IMG/VR virus record: IMGVR_UViG_3300019890_000012 | Coordinates: 1 to 40,003 of that record | Length of the DNA stretch: 40,003 nt | From: a virus | Direction: 5' to 3' (one strand) | Shown: one piece after another, positions 1 to 8,145 of the stretch | Layout: each line of letters opens with the position of its first letter | How positions within the stretch are numbered: position 1 is the first letter of the stretch | Made by a program: the position numbers and the translations under genes | The notes under the pieces: model-generated | Told to the model about the DNA's origin: nothing | The model's database searches: none | Seen by the model: the letters and a program-made list of their open reading frames with translations, nothing else

Positions 1-491
1 AACTCAACCATGAGAGCATTGCTCGTAATGACTAGATGCGTTCCATCCGTCACTGTGCCGATTGTCACCGGCACCGTATCGATATATTGAATCGTGGTAG
101 AGTTTCCAGCCGTGCCAGCCGAGGCCGCCGTATAAACTAGCGAGCCAATAGCGACTGAAGCCTTAACCGCCGAGGTTACGCCGCCAGCGAGAGGAACGAG
201 AGTTGTGCAGGTAGGCGTAGTAGCGCCGGAGCTAGTCGAAGCCGATACAAAGTCGCCCGGCCCGCGTCCGTCCGCTTGAGTCGCAGCATTAACAGCCGCC
301 ACAATCTGCGTATTAGTTGAAACGCCATTAGAGATCAAGACCGTAATATTAAGGCTTGAATCGATTGTTACGACTTCACTACCGGAGGTCCCACCGTTTT
401 TATAGGTGATAGTCGGAAATTGCCCCCACTTTTTAGCTGTGTAGGTTACGCTTTGGATAGCGACTGTAGGAAACGTATATGCTTGGCTCAT
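1..491 (-). CDS. Virion structural protein, N-terminal part (gene crosses the window ends)
   Basis: The reading frame starts at the ATG at 491-489 and stays open to base 1. It begins MSQAYTFPTVAIQSVTY and is rich in Thr, Ser, Ala and Val, as phage surface or neck proteins often are. Bases 5-130 are identical to 39878-40003, and the frame there is the frame of the gene that ends at 38895. Joined across the circle the protein is about 489 aa: 139 residues before the GTG at 39947 plus 350 after it. The function is not recognised. Its place between three small post-capsid genes and a head-tail adaptor suggests a head-completion, decoration or neck role. The first four bases of the window do not match the other end, so residues read from them are unreliable. 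Confidence 0.7.
   Translation of the reverse strand, partial: MSQAYTFPTVAIQSVTYTAKKWGQFPTITYKNGGTSGSEVVTIDSSLNITVLISNGVSTNTQIVAAVNAATQADGRGPGDFVSASTSSGATTPTCTTLVPLAGGVTSAVKASVAIGSLVYTAASAGTAGNSTTIQYIDTVPVTIGTVTDGTHLVITSNALMVE
5..130. repeat. 126-bp terminal direct repeat, left copy
   Basis: Bases 5-130 equal bases 39878-40003 without a mismatch; base 4 differs from 39877. A repeat of this length at both ends is what an assembler leaves when it closes a circular or circularly permuted genome. The open frame across the join supports closure. A true tandem repeat inside the gene is the less likely alternative. Confidence 0.85.
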
Positions 492-508
492 TTTGATAGC
501 TCCAGTTG

Positions 509-1051
509 TTAGATTTTTGGTTTATCGCTAATATTCCCGCCGCGCTCTGCCCACGTTTTCAGGAACCAACGATTTTTTTCATCTTGCTCTTGTTGCGCCG
601 GTGCATCTTTGGCGCGAATATCTTGTGCCACGTCTAAAATCTCATCGTTTGACAGCAACTCTTTGTCTGCGCCATATTTCTGCATCTTGTGCTGCACTTC
701 GTCGCCATAGATCGAAACTTTGCGGTCTAGATCGACATCAGCTTGGCTCCAATGAAGATAAAAGCCGGGACAAACTTTCATGACGCGGGCCGCTGTCGTC
801 AAACCTAGCTGAACGAGCATTAAGTAGACGCGCCGCCAACCCGATACGAGCATGTGGCCTTGGTGATCCCACTCCGTGTATTCCGGCACGCAGCCTTTGT
901 CTACGCCGCAAATGTCAAAATACTCGCCTTGCTTATCGATATAGTGAAGTCCGGCTAGTTTGCTACTGCCTTCAAAAGCGCACACCCGAAGGGCCGGATT
1001 AAGCACTTTCAACTGCCGCACAAATTCATGCGTGCTAAGTGTTCTAGACAT
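509..1051 (-). CDS. Conserved-looking phage protein of unknown function (180 aa)
   Basis: A 180-aa protein starting at 1051 behind a strong ribosome site (GGAGGAAGG just upstream). It is mixed in charge, with a central hydrophobic helix (around VYLMLVQLGLTTAARVMKV) and a charged Glu/Gln/Lys-rich C-terminal third ending in DKPKI. Three Cys lie in the N-terminal half and one near residue 94, without a clear metal-binding spacing. It sits in the late operon between two small proline-rich genes and the join-crossing virion gene, so a virion or head-assembly role is likely. I do not recognise the family. Confidence 0.7.
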   Translation of the reverse strand: MSRTLSTHEFVRQLKVLNPALRVCAFEGSSKLAGLHYIDKQGEYFDICGVDKGCVPEYTEWDHQGHMLVSGWRRVYLMLVQLGLTTAARVMKVCPGFYLHWSQADVDLDRKVSIYGDEVQHKMQKYGADKELLSNDEILDVAQDIRAKDAPAQQEQDEKNRWFLKTWAERGGNISDKPKI

Positions 1052-1070
1052 TCCTTCCTCCTCCGCTACG

Positions 1071-1421
1071 TTAACGGCCCTGGTTCTTAGGTACGTCCAT
1101 TGACTTCTGAACTAGATAATTTTTCAAACCATCCATCGGTCCAAGCAGCGTCTTTGTATCCATTGGCGCGTCGTCGCTCTCTTCGTTCGCCGGTGGCTCG
1201 CCAGTTGGTTCGCCGCCTTCCATTTCATGCTCGCCAATCGCGGGCGCTACGTCTGCCATGCAATAGGCTGTGCCGGTTGCTTGATCCACGCTCGTTACTT
1301 TCAACGAAAGCGAATCGCCTTCTTTGGTGCCCGCCGGAAGCATTGCAAGCGAGATTTTTACTTGCTTCGTGCTACTCGCCGCGCCGGGTGACGTATTGGG
1401 GTTATCGTTAGTCATTTCCAT
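1071..1421 (-). CDS. Small late protein with scaffold-like C-terminal motif
   Basis: 116 aa, starting at 1421 (MEMTND) with a possible second start at 1415. It overlaps the preceding gene by 14 bases, so translation is probably coupled. The N-terminal half resembles a compact beta domain (VKISLAMLPAGTKEGDSLSLKV). The middle is acidic and low-complexity. The C-terminal stretch contains GPMDGLKNYL, like the end of the scaffold gene at 3095-3952 and of the gene at 1408-1677. Inference: it binds the same capsid surface as the scaffold, perhaps as a decoration or assembly cofactor. No named family is recognised. Confidence 0.65.
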   Translation of the reverse strand: MEMTNDNPNTSPGAASSTKQVKISLAMLPAGTKEGDSLSLKVTSVDQATGTAYCMADVAPAIGEHEMEGGEPTGEPPANEESDDAPMDTKTLLGPMDGLKNYLVQKSMDVPKNQGR

Positions 1422-1677
1422 TTGGTTTAACCCCGGCTTTCAAGACTTCTTTCAATTCATCCATCGGAGCATTGGCCGCGTTTTTCTTTGGTGCGGGTTT
1501 GCCATCTTTCGCCGGTGGCATGGGTGATTTCTTTCCCGCCGGTTTAGGCGAGGGGCCAGCGCCCATAGGCGGGGCCTTTTGGAGATTCACGGGCTGCCCA
1601 CAATGCGGGCACGGCATCGGATTCGCGCCGGGGTCACTTTGTGCGCTCTGTGGGACAGGTGGCATTTGGGGCATCAT
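1408..1677 (-). CDS. Proline-rich small protein with CxxC pair and scaffold-like C-terminus
   Basis: 89 aa, starting at 1677. The N-terminus is Met/Pro/Gln-rich, followed by one CPHCGQP knuckle that could bind zinc only with another pair or as a dimer. A long Pro/Lys/Ala linker follows. The end contains NAPMDELKEVLKAG, which closely matches NAPMADLKAAIQQ at the C-terminus of the scaffold. The ribosome site is a plain AAGGAGAA. It lies directly downstream of the capsid gene. The layout (flexible linker plus terminal helix) suggests a protein tethered to capsid subunits; that is inference. Confidence 0.65.
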   Translation of the reverse strand: MMPQMPPVPQSAQSDPGANPMPCPHCGQPVNLQKAPPMGAGPSPKPAGKKSPMPPAKDGKPAPKKNAANAPMDELKEVLKAGVKPNGND

Positions 1678-1778
1678 TTGATTTCTCCTTAAAAAATTGT
1701 GGGCACGTTAAGCCGGGGAGGAAGGAGGTCCGGGGAACCGTTTGCCCAGGTTCTTTCTAGCTGCTAACTACTAATCGC

Positions 1779-2723
1779 TTAGTAGTTTGAGGTACCAATG
1801 ACTTCCATGATGCGGTTGGCATCAAGGATGGGGAACACGGCATACGCCTTCCATCCAATCGTCCCGTTCAAGTTGAGCGGGTCGCCCACACCGGAGTCTC
1901 CGGGTTGGTGCACGATTTTTTGGATTCCCTGATTTGCAACGTCAACGGAACCGAAGCCTTCTTTGCCGAACAAGAACGAGTGATACGTAACGGCAGAGGC
2001 CGCGCCAGTACCAGTCGCAATGTTCTGTGATTCTTGGAAGCGGCAACCAACCAACTTGCCTACTTCGCCGGTCAACACTTTGTCATGCTCCGAAGACAGA
2101 GACACGTACTTGTTGACATCCAGCCATCCACCGGCAGCCGAGTCAGCCTGAAGATCAGCCGAAGTAGCGGGGTGAATGACGGCACGGAAACAACCATCCT
2201 CGAACGGCATAACCGCGAGGGTTTTGAGAGCCTTTGCAGCTTTGCGGAAGTCGACGGCAGCGGTCGCCACGGAGACCGTGATTTCGCTGACAGCCGATCC
2301 GGTGTACTGCGTGGTCACGTTACCGGCGAGTGCAATGCGGGCAATCGTGTCCATGGACAATCCAGCCTGATAACCAAGCACGTCGTGCATGGCCTCGGTG
2401 ATATTGTCATAAGCTTCCAGCATCAACCGATCAGAATAGGCGAGATATCCGCCGTATTGAACCGGTGTAGCCAGAATCTTCGTGCTCTGCCAAGACTGAC
2501 CGTTCGGGTTTGCACCTTCCGTGAGGGCTGAGGTGATAGCCGAGAGGTTGACGGGGCGGAGGAACTGAATCTGTGTACCGTTGCCTTTGGGCAAGGTACG
2601 TTTTTCTGCGCTCTCCTGAAGGAAGAGGTTGAACATGAGACGGGTCAAGAGCTTGCGGTCATAGAAGATCGCAGAGGCATCATTGAGGCCGCTCGTTGAG
2701 GTGAGTTGTACGTTAAGAGCCAT
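1779..2723 (-). CDS. Major capsid protein, N4-gp56 family type
   Basis: 314 aa, a usual length for this HK97-fold group. The N-terminal part has the family pattern: a helix with LTRLMFNLFLQ, then KRTLPKGNGTQIQFLR, TEGANPNGQ and a YGGYLAYSDRLMLEAYD block, followed by LGYQAGLSMDTIARIAL. It forms the icosahedral shell. The gene follows the scaffold and a tRNA gene in the late operon, separated from the scaffold by about 370 bases, the largest gap in that operon. The start at 2723 is clear (MALNVQLTSTSG). Assignment rests on sequence pattern and position. Confidence 0.9.
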   Translation of the reverse strand: MALNVQLTSTSGLNDASAIFYDRKLLTRLMFNLFLQESAEKRTLPKGNGTQIQFLRPVNLSAITSALTEGANPNGQSWQSTKILATPVQYGGYLAYSDRLMLEAYDNITEAMHDVLGYQAGLSMDTIARIALAGNVTTQYTGSAVSEITVSVATAAVDFRKAAKALKTLAVMPFEDGCFRAVIHPATSADLQADSAAGGWLDVNKYVSLSSEHDKVLTGEVGKLVGCRFQESQNIATGTGAASAVTYHSFLFGKEGFGSVDVANQGIQKIVHQPGDSGVGDPLNLNGTIGWKAYAVFPILDANRIMEVIGTSNY

Positions 2724-2985
2724 TTTTGATTTACCTTTGAAGTTCGATGCTGCCGCAGCGCAAAATCTGCGAGCAGGTTTACTAGAACCAATGATTTACT
2801 TCGCATGAGATAGCTCTGAAGCTGCTACCGACTCGTACGCTTGCGGGGCATGTCGCTTATCCGCTACCCTTGGAGTCTCACCGTGTCCAGTCAACCTGGG
2901 GGTTACGCTTTCTACCGGGGCTTGTCCTTGCGGGGCTGAGGTAGGAACAAAAATTGGGCGGTTTTTAATGGGACCGCAAACCATA
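2724..2985 (-). other. Long untranslated leader between tRNA-Met and capsid gene
   Basis: About 260 bases without a convincing gene lie between the tRNA gene and the capsid start. An 84-codon frame at 2796-3050 runs through the tRNA and has no protein-like features. A weak hairpin (GCGGT at 2973-2977 with ACCGC at 2958-2962 on the minus strand) followed by a short T run lies just below the tRNA. It could process or partly terminate transcripts. I see no consensus promoter for the capsid gene. Confidence 0.5.
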
Positions 2986-3059
2986 TGGTTGCACCGGTTG
3001 GAGTTGAACCAACTACTTCGGCTTATGAGACCGACGTGATACCGTTTCACTACGGAACA
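2986..3059 (-). tRNA. tRNA-Met (anticodon CAT)
   Basis: The minus strand folds as a 74-nt tRNA with encoded CCA. The acceptor arm is TGTTCCG/CGGTGCA with one T-T mismatch and one G-T pair. The D arm is GTGA/TCAC with GG in the loop. The anticodon arm is TCGGT/GCCGA with loop CTCATAA. The variable loop has 4 nt, the T arm is GTTGG/CCAAC with loop TTCAACT, then discriminator A and CCA. The anticodon is CAT, so it reads Met, or Ile if the C is lysidine-modified. It sits inside the late operon between scaffold and capsid genes and would have to be cut out of that transcript. Confidence 0.85.
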
Positions 3060-3094
3060 TCGTTACTGTAAACTATCAACTATAAACTATAAAC

Positions 3095-3952
3095 TTACTT
3101 ATGCAGATTGTCCGTCGCTTGCTGAATCGCAGCTTTCAGGTCTGCCATAGGAGCATTCCACGCTGCTTTCTTTACTCCGCCATCATTGGCACCTTTGGGC
3201 GAACCTTTGCCCATGCCGCCAACGCCAGCGCCTTTCTCTTCAGCCGCCAAGCCTTTATTGGCCTCAGCTAGTGCTTCTTTGCGGGCGGTCTCTCTAGCCG
3301 TAGCTAGTTCCGCTTCCGTGTAAGTCTTCGCGCCAGCCGCCGGTGCAGCCGCAGCGGGTGCCGCTACTTCCTGACAAGCTAATTCGTACATTTGGTCAAG
3401 CGCCGCGCTTGCGTGCTGCTCGAAGTTCACGCGCCGGTCAGCATTGGCCGCCATCGATACCATCTTTGGCAGTAATTCAGCCCACCGGGGATACGCCGGG
3501 TCATGAATACGTCGTTCCTTCTCACTTTTCACATAATCCGCAGTCGTTTTATTAACCCGTTCTTCATACGGCGCGGTGGCCTCAGATACAGCCTGTTTTC
3601 GGTCTTCTTCAATCGCGGCCTGAAGCTTTACCGGGTCTTTCGCTAAATCTTTCCAGTCATATTGCTTTTTTGTAGTCTTATTCAGAGAGGTAGCCAATGC
3701 TTCAAGCTGCTTCTTAACGTCGGATAACTCCATAGAAACTTTCGTATTCCATTTGCGGAGTTCTTCCGGGTCGTTCGGAGCTTTCTTCTCTTCAACTACA
3801 GGAGCTTTCTTTTCTTCGACTACCGGGGGCTTTTGTTCCTCGGCAGCACCTTCTTTTTCTTCTACAACCGGTTTATTTTCAGCATTTGCAGCTTCCAACT
3901 TTTCAGCGCGATCAGCGATTCCGCCGAGGCTGATACTTGATTCACCTGCCAT
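3095..3952 (-). CDS. Capsid scaffolding protein
   Basis: 285 aa, very rich in Glu, Lys and Ala and predicted mostly helical. Residues 25-60 hold repeated VVEEKKAP-type units. A coiled-coil-like stretch follows (around LSDVKKQLEALATSLNK), then an Ala-rich middle, and a short C-terminal helix NAPMADLKAAIQQ. Scaffold proteins of HK97- and P22-like phages have this composition, lie just upstream of the capsid gene, and often bind coat through the C-terminal helix. No protease signature is visible. The two-copy repeat of the VVEEKKAP unit could vary in length between relatives. Confidence 0.8.
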   Translation of the reverse strand: MAGESSISLGGIADRAEKLEAANAENKPVVEEKEGAAEEQKPPVVEEKKAPVVEEKKAPNDPEELRKWNTKVSMELSDVKKQLEALATSLNKTTKKQYDWKDLAKDPVKLQAAIEEDRKQAVSEATAPYEERVNKTTADYVKSEKERRIHDPAYPRWAELLPKMVSMAANADRRVNFEQHASAALDQMYELACQEVAAPAAAAPAAGAKTYTEAELATARETARKEALAEANKGLAAEEKGAGVGGMGKGSPKGANDGGVKKAAWNAPMADLKAAIQQATDNLHK

Positions 3953-3977
3953 GTTAGTCTCCTTTTGCTTGTCTAGT

Positions 3978-4352
3978 TCAACTAGGGCGTTGTGGCAGCC
4001 TAACTAGGCCGTTCAACTTTTCCCCTTCCTCACTAAATTTCTTGATTTCTGTCCCTGCGACTTTACCCGTCTGAATCTGCGAGAAAATCCACGATTTAAT
4101 CTTGGCGTAAACCTGAGCTTGGATGCGGATATTCTCCGCCGCTTGCCGGTCTTCCGCCGCAAGCCAACTATTCTTGGCTAACGTGATTTCACTTTCTAGG
4201 TACTTCGCAAACTTTAGTCCCGCGCCGTGTCTCATCCAGTCTTCAAACAACGCGCCCTCATGGGCTTGTGATTCAAGATGGATTAACTTTAGAGCAATTT
4301 CCTTTTCCTCCGGCGTCGCATAATCGTCATGCAGCGTTTCCTCGTTCGTCAT
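3978..4352 (-). CDS. Unknown helical late protein (124 aa)
   Basis: 124 aa between portal and scaffold, starting at 4352 (MTNEETLHDDY) ten bases after the portal stop. It is almost entirely helical by composition: many Ala, Glu, Lys and Ile, with heptad-like spacing in the middle (LAAEDRQAAENIRIQAQVYAKI). There are no Cys pairs or membrane segments. Position suggests a portal- or scaffold-associated assembly factor. The family is not recognised. Confidence 0.65.
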   Translation of the reverse strand: MTNEETLHDDYATPEEKEIALKLIHLESQAHEGALFEDWMRHGAGLKFAKYLESEITLAKNSWLAAEDRQAAENIRIQAQVYAKIKSWIFSQIQTGKVAGTEIKKFSEEGEKLNGLVRLPQRPS

Positions 4353-4362
4353 TGCTCCTCCC

Positions 4363-6432
4363 TTACGCTAGTCCCATTTTTGTATTCGTGTTTCCCGGCA
4401 AATTAGCGTTTGATTGCCCGGACTGTTTCAAAATCGCTGCACCGGCAGCCGCAGACTGCGTGGGACTCATCGGCACACTAGATGAAGACACTCCAGGCGG
4501 TAAGCCGCCTTTCGGTCCCGATCCAGGGGGCAATCCAGCCATGGGGGGCGGTGCGCCGCCAGGGAGGGTAGCCATACCCGGCATTCCCAACGGCGCTGAG
4601 GGTTGAATTTGAATTTGATCCGCGTCAAAGCCCTGCAATTCCCAAACTTGCTTTGCGATAATCTCTTTTGATTGGTCGGCTAGATTCGGAGAGAACGTGC
4701 CATAGAAACCGATCATTTGGTTAATCTTGGCGTCCTTGTTCACCATTTCAGAAAGCACGGTCATGGTGAAATTCACCTGCCCGCGAATCATGGCCGGAGT
4801 AGCTAAACTAGTTCCGTCCGGCGCTTTGGGGAAAATCTCACCGTAGAATGCCCGCAGCACCTCGTCATTGTTGAGGTACTGAAGATCAAGCTGATAAAAA
4901 ATTTCTAGAAGGGGCTTTACGCCTTCTTCTTCGACATTCTTAGCCGCCGTAGCAAACTTCTCTAGGGCCTGGGACACCGCAACGCGAGCCACGCCGAGGC
5001 CAGCGTTACCGCCGCCCGCACCTTTCATATCATCGATACTGCCGGTAAGTGTCGGCGGGATCGTGGCGTTGAACATATCCTGAACGATCTTTTCCGCATC
5101 CGTGTATGCTGACTGCGTGATATCCTGCGGAGGCAACGGCTCGATAGCTTCCATGTTATCCGTCAGGATGATTCCGCCGGGGGAAGAAACTAGTTTGTCA
5201 ATATCTACATCCGCCGTGGAGAGCACTTTCCACATGCGATTAATCATGAGGTTAACGTTATCGAGGCGCTGCCGACGGACGGTGTTTAATTCGTTCTGTA
5301 GAGATACGACTGGCTCAATAAGTCCCATTCCGTACCACTCACCGGGAACATTAGTGAAACAAACTTTGATGAGGGGTCTTCGTTGATGATAGTAGGGGTT
5401 GGCAATCGCTCGTACGATAGTTGTCCGGTTTGCGATAACGATTTGACACTCGCAAGGATTCCCACTACCATCGATATCGTAGGGTCCCCAATACTCGATA
5501 AGCTCGATTTGGGTACTCGTAACAGTAGAGGTCTCGCCGCGTGCCGTTTTACGCCACTGTCGGGTTTCTTGATATTTGTTGGAAACGCCTCCGGCCTGGA
5601 CCTGAGACAGATTCGTAAAATATGGTTGAGCGCCGCCACAACGAGCTTCAAATTCATCTTTGTTTAGAAACCGGCGAATGAAAATGCCCGGTTGATCCTC
5701 CACGGTTGGATAGTCTTGCGCCGGGAACACGTCCAAAATATCTAAGAATGTTACTTCCGGTCGCCGCTCTACGATCTTGTAGCTCTTTTGGTCTACATAC
5801 TTCGTGGTAGGGATATTTACGCCAGTCTCCGGGTCCATCTTGATCGTGGTTTGCGCGACGCGCTCCCACACCCAGGCCCACCGCACTTTCCAGTCGATGA
5901 AAAAGTAGCTAGTTCCGTACATCAAAAGTTGCTTGATGAACGCTTCATACTTGTGGCCGAATTTGGCTTTGCTTAACTGATCCTGAAGCAGCCGCTTAAT
6001 ATTGTCCGCGATCTCTGCTTCTTTGATATCCGTAGGCTTTACGTCGAACTGCGAGTCATTGTCGGACAAAAACGAAATTAGTTTAGGCGTCGCTGCTTCG
6101 ATAATCTGATAGCAAATTGGAATAAAAACCTTGGCGCGGTTGGGCGTCTTGGATGCTACCTGCCCGGACATGAAAAGCAAATAAATCTGCCACCAAAGAA
6201 GCTCATAGGGCCGCCGCCAGTCTTCGCGGGTAGTAAAATCACCCATGAGTTTGCCAAGCATTTCTTTCTGCAACCCGGCCTGGTACTCTTCAAGCGGAGG
6301 GCCGGATAGCTTCATAGCCATCGGGTCGGTCAACTCAATAGGCGAGGATTGGATTTGCGCGATATCGTCCGCGCCTTCTTTGTTAAACTCGTCTTGAATG
6401 GGGTCGCGTACCCCTTGTTCGCCAGTTGCCAT
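4363..6432 (-). CDS. Portal protein
   Basis: 689 aa, the size of podovirus-type portals. It forms the dodecameric DNA gate at one capsid vertex and is the docking site for terminase and tail. Recognisable parts are an early Trp/Tyr-rich helix region (WWQIYLLFMSGQ), the wing/stem core with PAQDYPTVEDQPGIFIRRFLN, the WYGMGLIEPVVSLQNELN block typical of portals, and a flexible Pro/Gly/Met-rich C-terminus. It begins one base after the terminase stop, so translation is coupled. Assignment rests on pattern, length and position next to terminase. Confidence 0.85.
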   Translation of the reverse strand: MATGEQGVRDPIQDEFNKEGADDIAQIQSSPIELTDPMAMKLSGPPLEEYQAGLQKEMLGKLMGDFTTREDWRRPYELLWWQIYLLFMSGQVASKTPNRAKVFIPICYQIIEAATPKLISFLSDNDSQFDVKPTDIKEAEIADNIKRLLQDQLSKAKFGHKYEAFIKQLLMYGTSYFFIDWKVRWAWVWERVAQTTIKMDPETGVNIPTTKYVDQKSYKIVERRPEVTFLDILDVFPAQDYPTVEDQPGIFIRRFLNKDEFEARCGGAQPYFTNLSQVQAGGVSNKYQETRQWRKTARGETSTVTSTQIELIEYWGPYDIDGSGNPCECQIVIANRTTIVRAIANPYYHQRRPLIKVCFTNVPGEWYGMGLIEPVVSLQNELNTVRRQRLDNVNLMINRMWKVLSTADVDIDKLVSSPGGIILTDNMEAIEPLPPQDITQSAYTDAEKIVQDMFNATIPPTLTGSIDDMKGAGGGNAGLGVARVAVSQALEKFATAAKNVEEEGVKPLLEIFYQLDLQYLNNDEVLRAFYGEIFPKAPDGTSLATPAMIRGQVNFTMTVLSEMVNKDAKINQMIGFYGTFSPNLADQSKEIIAKQVWELQGFDADQIQIQPSAPLGMPGMATLPGGAPPPMAGLPPGSGPKGGLPPGVSSSSVPMSPTQSAAAGAAILKQSGQSNANLPGNTNTKMGLA

Positions 6433-7833
6433 TTAAAATTCCTCGGTGTGCCACGGTTCGTACTTGGGTTCGTACGTCATAGCTTCGTGTGGCTCTTTTT
6501 CAGTCTTGCGTTTAATGCGGTTTTTCTTGTCTTTGAGGTTGAATATTTGGTCTACCGTGACGGGCGGCGGTACAAATTCACCCTTCTCGTTGAAGCACTT
6601 TTTAAAATCTTCTAGCTTGGCAGCCCGTTTAAGTTCCGGGTATATCCCAAGCAGGTCTTTTGAAAAGGCATAGCGCAGCGCGTCGGGAGAGTGGGAGTTT
6701 TCATGGTGGGGCTTATTCTTGCCCTCTGCGTATACGTAACTCTCCATTTCACGCAGCAAATTCTCGCACGTGTTAAAAATCTTCAGCCGTTCGGTCTTCG
6801 TGATCCGCGTGATCCGTGCTATCCCGGCCTCTACTTCGTTGTCTGCCGCGACTAAATTCATCTTGGCTAGACGCTGCAATTCCGTACACCATCCCACAGC
6901 GGAGGGGTCGTACAAAACTAGTTTCAGCCGCCCGCGCCATTTCTCTAGAAAAGCCGCGTGTTCTTGCATAGAACCCTTCGACTTATAGAATTCGTCAATG
7001 ACGTAAAAGACCCCGGCCTCCGGGTCCTTAGTGAGAATCAGGATGCAGGTAGGGTCAGTAAATCCGTAATCCATCCCGGCGAAAATCGGCCAGTGGTCCG
7101 GTATCTTGAAAGGCTTTACGCTATCGTTGTGGCGGTCAAACTCAGGATAAATCAGGCCGTCAATACTAGTGTAAACGCCTAATATATCCCGCTTGAAAAT
7201 CTGCTCGTTCATCGTGAGCCGCGAGCGTTCGATTGCGGTGTGGTCGATGAACGGGTTGTCTAGGGTGCTCCAGTTATGGTAGCCCACCCAAGGCATTTCT
7301 CCCCGGCGTTGAATCAAATCGCTATTTAGCCATGAAGTCGGCAGCCCGTACGGTGTGGTAGAAAATATCACCCACCCGGTCGTCCCGACTTCCGTGGTCA
7401 TACGTTGTTGGACTTTTTGCCAGACTTCCTGCCGAAACTGCCCGGCCTCATCTAACCATGCGCCTAGAATACCGAAAGCCTCGATGCGATCCGGCTCATC
7501 GGCAGACAGGATATAGATATAGTGCTCTTGGCCGTCTGGCCCGTTGGGTAGCTGAATCCGGCTTTCTGACCGGCGGTAAACGCCTAGTTTTTTAGGCCAG
7601 TATTTCATCAACGTAGGGATGGTCCCGTTTCGGAGCAATCCGTACGTGGGGCCTAAAATCAAATAGTCCCCGTGGCGGCCACGTTTTAAATCAGCCGCAA
7701 GCTTAGATATGAACTTGACGGCGGCCACCGCCGACTTACCGCCGCGCTTCCCGGCAATCGCCAGGACGTAATCGTGCTCGTCCTGCAAAACTTCCATTTG
7801 CCGCTTGTGCGGCGTGAAGGTGACTGTCGCCAC
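6433..7833 (-). CDS. terL: Terminase large subunit
   Basis: 466 aa. The N-terminal ATPase powers DNA packaging: the Walker A-like loop AGKRGGKS lies near residue 28 and the Walker B-type LDEAGQ segment near residue 127. The C-terminal RNase H-like nuclease that cuts the concatemer shows its acidic residues in GMDYGF (near 254), LVLYDPSA and HSPDALRYA. Length and order of domains are normal. The gene lies between the small subunit and the portal with almost no spacing. The packaging strategy (headful or cohesive) cannot be read from the sequence alone. Confidence 0.93.
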   Translation of the reverse strand: MATVTFTPHKRQMEVLQDEHDYVLAIAGKRGGKSAVAAVKFISKLAADLKRGRHGDYLILGPTYGLLRNGTIPTLMKYWPKKLGVYRRSESRIQLPNGPDGQEHYIYILSADEPDRIEAFGILGAWLDEAGQFRQEVWQKVQQRMTTEVGTTGWVIFSTTPYGLPTSWLNSDLIQRRGEMPWVGYHNWSTLDNPFIDHTAIERSRLTMNEQIFKRDILGVYTSIDGLIYPEFDRHNDSVKPFKIPDHWPIFAGMDYGFTDPTCILILTKDPEAGVFYVIDEFYKSKGSMQEHAAFLEKWRGRLKLVLYDPSAVGWCTELQRLAKMNLVAADNEVEAGIARITRITKTERLKIFNTCENLLREMESYVYAEGKNKPHHENSHSPDALRYAFSKDLLGIYPELKRAAKLEDFKKCFNEKGEFVPPPVTVDQIFNLKDKKNRIKRKTEKEPHEAMTYEPKYEPWHTEEF

Positions 7834-7836
7834 CGG

Positions 7837-8145
7837 TTACTCTTTCGACGCGTCTTTTCCCGGCTTTTTCGGTTCGTACGGTGTGATAACTAGTCCCTCG
7901 ATACCTTCCATGCCCACGACTTCTTTGGGCTTATTGGCGATATGAGGCGCGAGCTTCGCCAGAGCGTTAACTAGGCCAAGGGCGTACTCGTCTCCAGCCA
8001 CGGCTTGCTTCAGGGCATTGGCAAGCATTTCGGTATAATCGACGCCGTGTTCTTTCAGCGATTCGAGAACCCAAACGGTTTGCTTATTGACGCCCTTTTT
8101 CTTGCCCCCATACTTCGGGTGGCCCGGCTGAAACTTATTTCGCAT
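7837..8145 (-). CDS. Probable terminase small subunit / packaging DNA-binding protein
   Basis: 102 aa, directly upstream of the large subunit. The basic N-terminus (RNKFQPGHPKYGGKKKG) is the pattern seen in many small phage proteins at this position. A helical segment follows, then a Pro/Lys-rich tail (EPKKPGKDASKE). Small terminase subunits recognise the packaging site and load the large subunit. Assignment is from position and composition; a classical helix-turn-helix is not obvious, so another DNA-binding role is possible. Confidence 0.6.
   Translation of the reverse strand: MRNKFQPGHPKYGGKKKGVNKQTVWVLESLKEHGVDYTEMLANALKQAVAGDEYALGLVNALAKLAPHIANKPKEVVGMEGIEGLVITPYEPKKPGKDASKE

Noticed and set aside
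2034-2531. 165-codon plus-strand frame opposite the capsid gene
   Set aside because: It is antisense to a well-supported capsid gene, has no ribosome site and no protein-like pattern.
2796-3050. 84-codon frame between scaffold and capsid
   Set aside because: It runs through the tRNA-Met gene and has no ribosome site.
1-5000. Apparent excess of CTAG
   Set aside because: A rough count gave about 23 in the first 5 kb against about 20 expected; it is not depleted as in many bacteria, but not clearly enriched.
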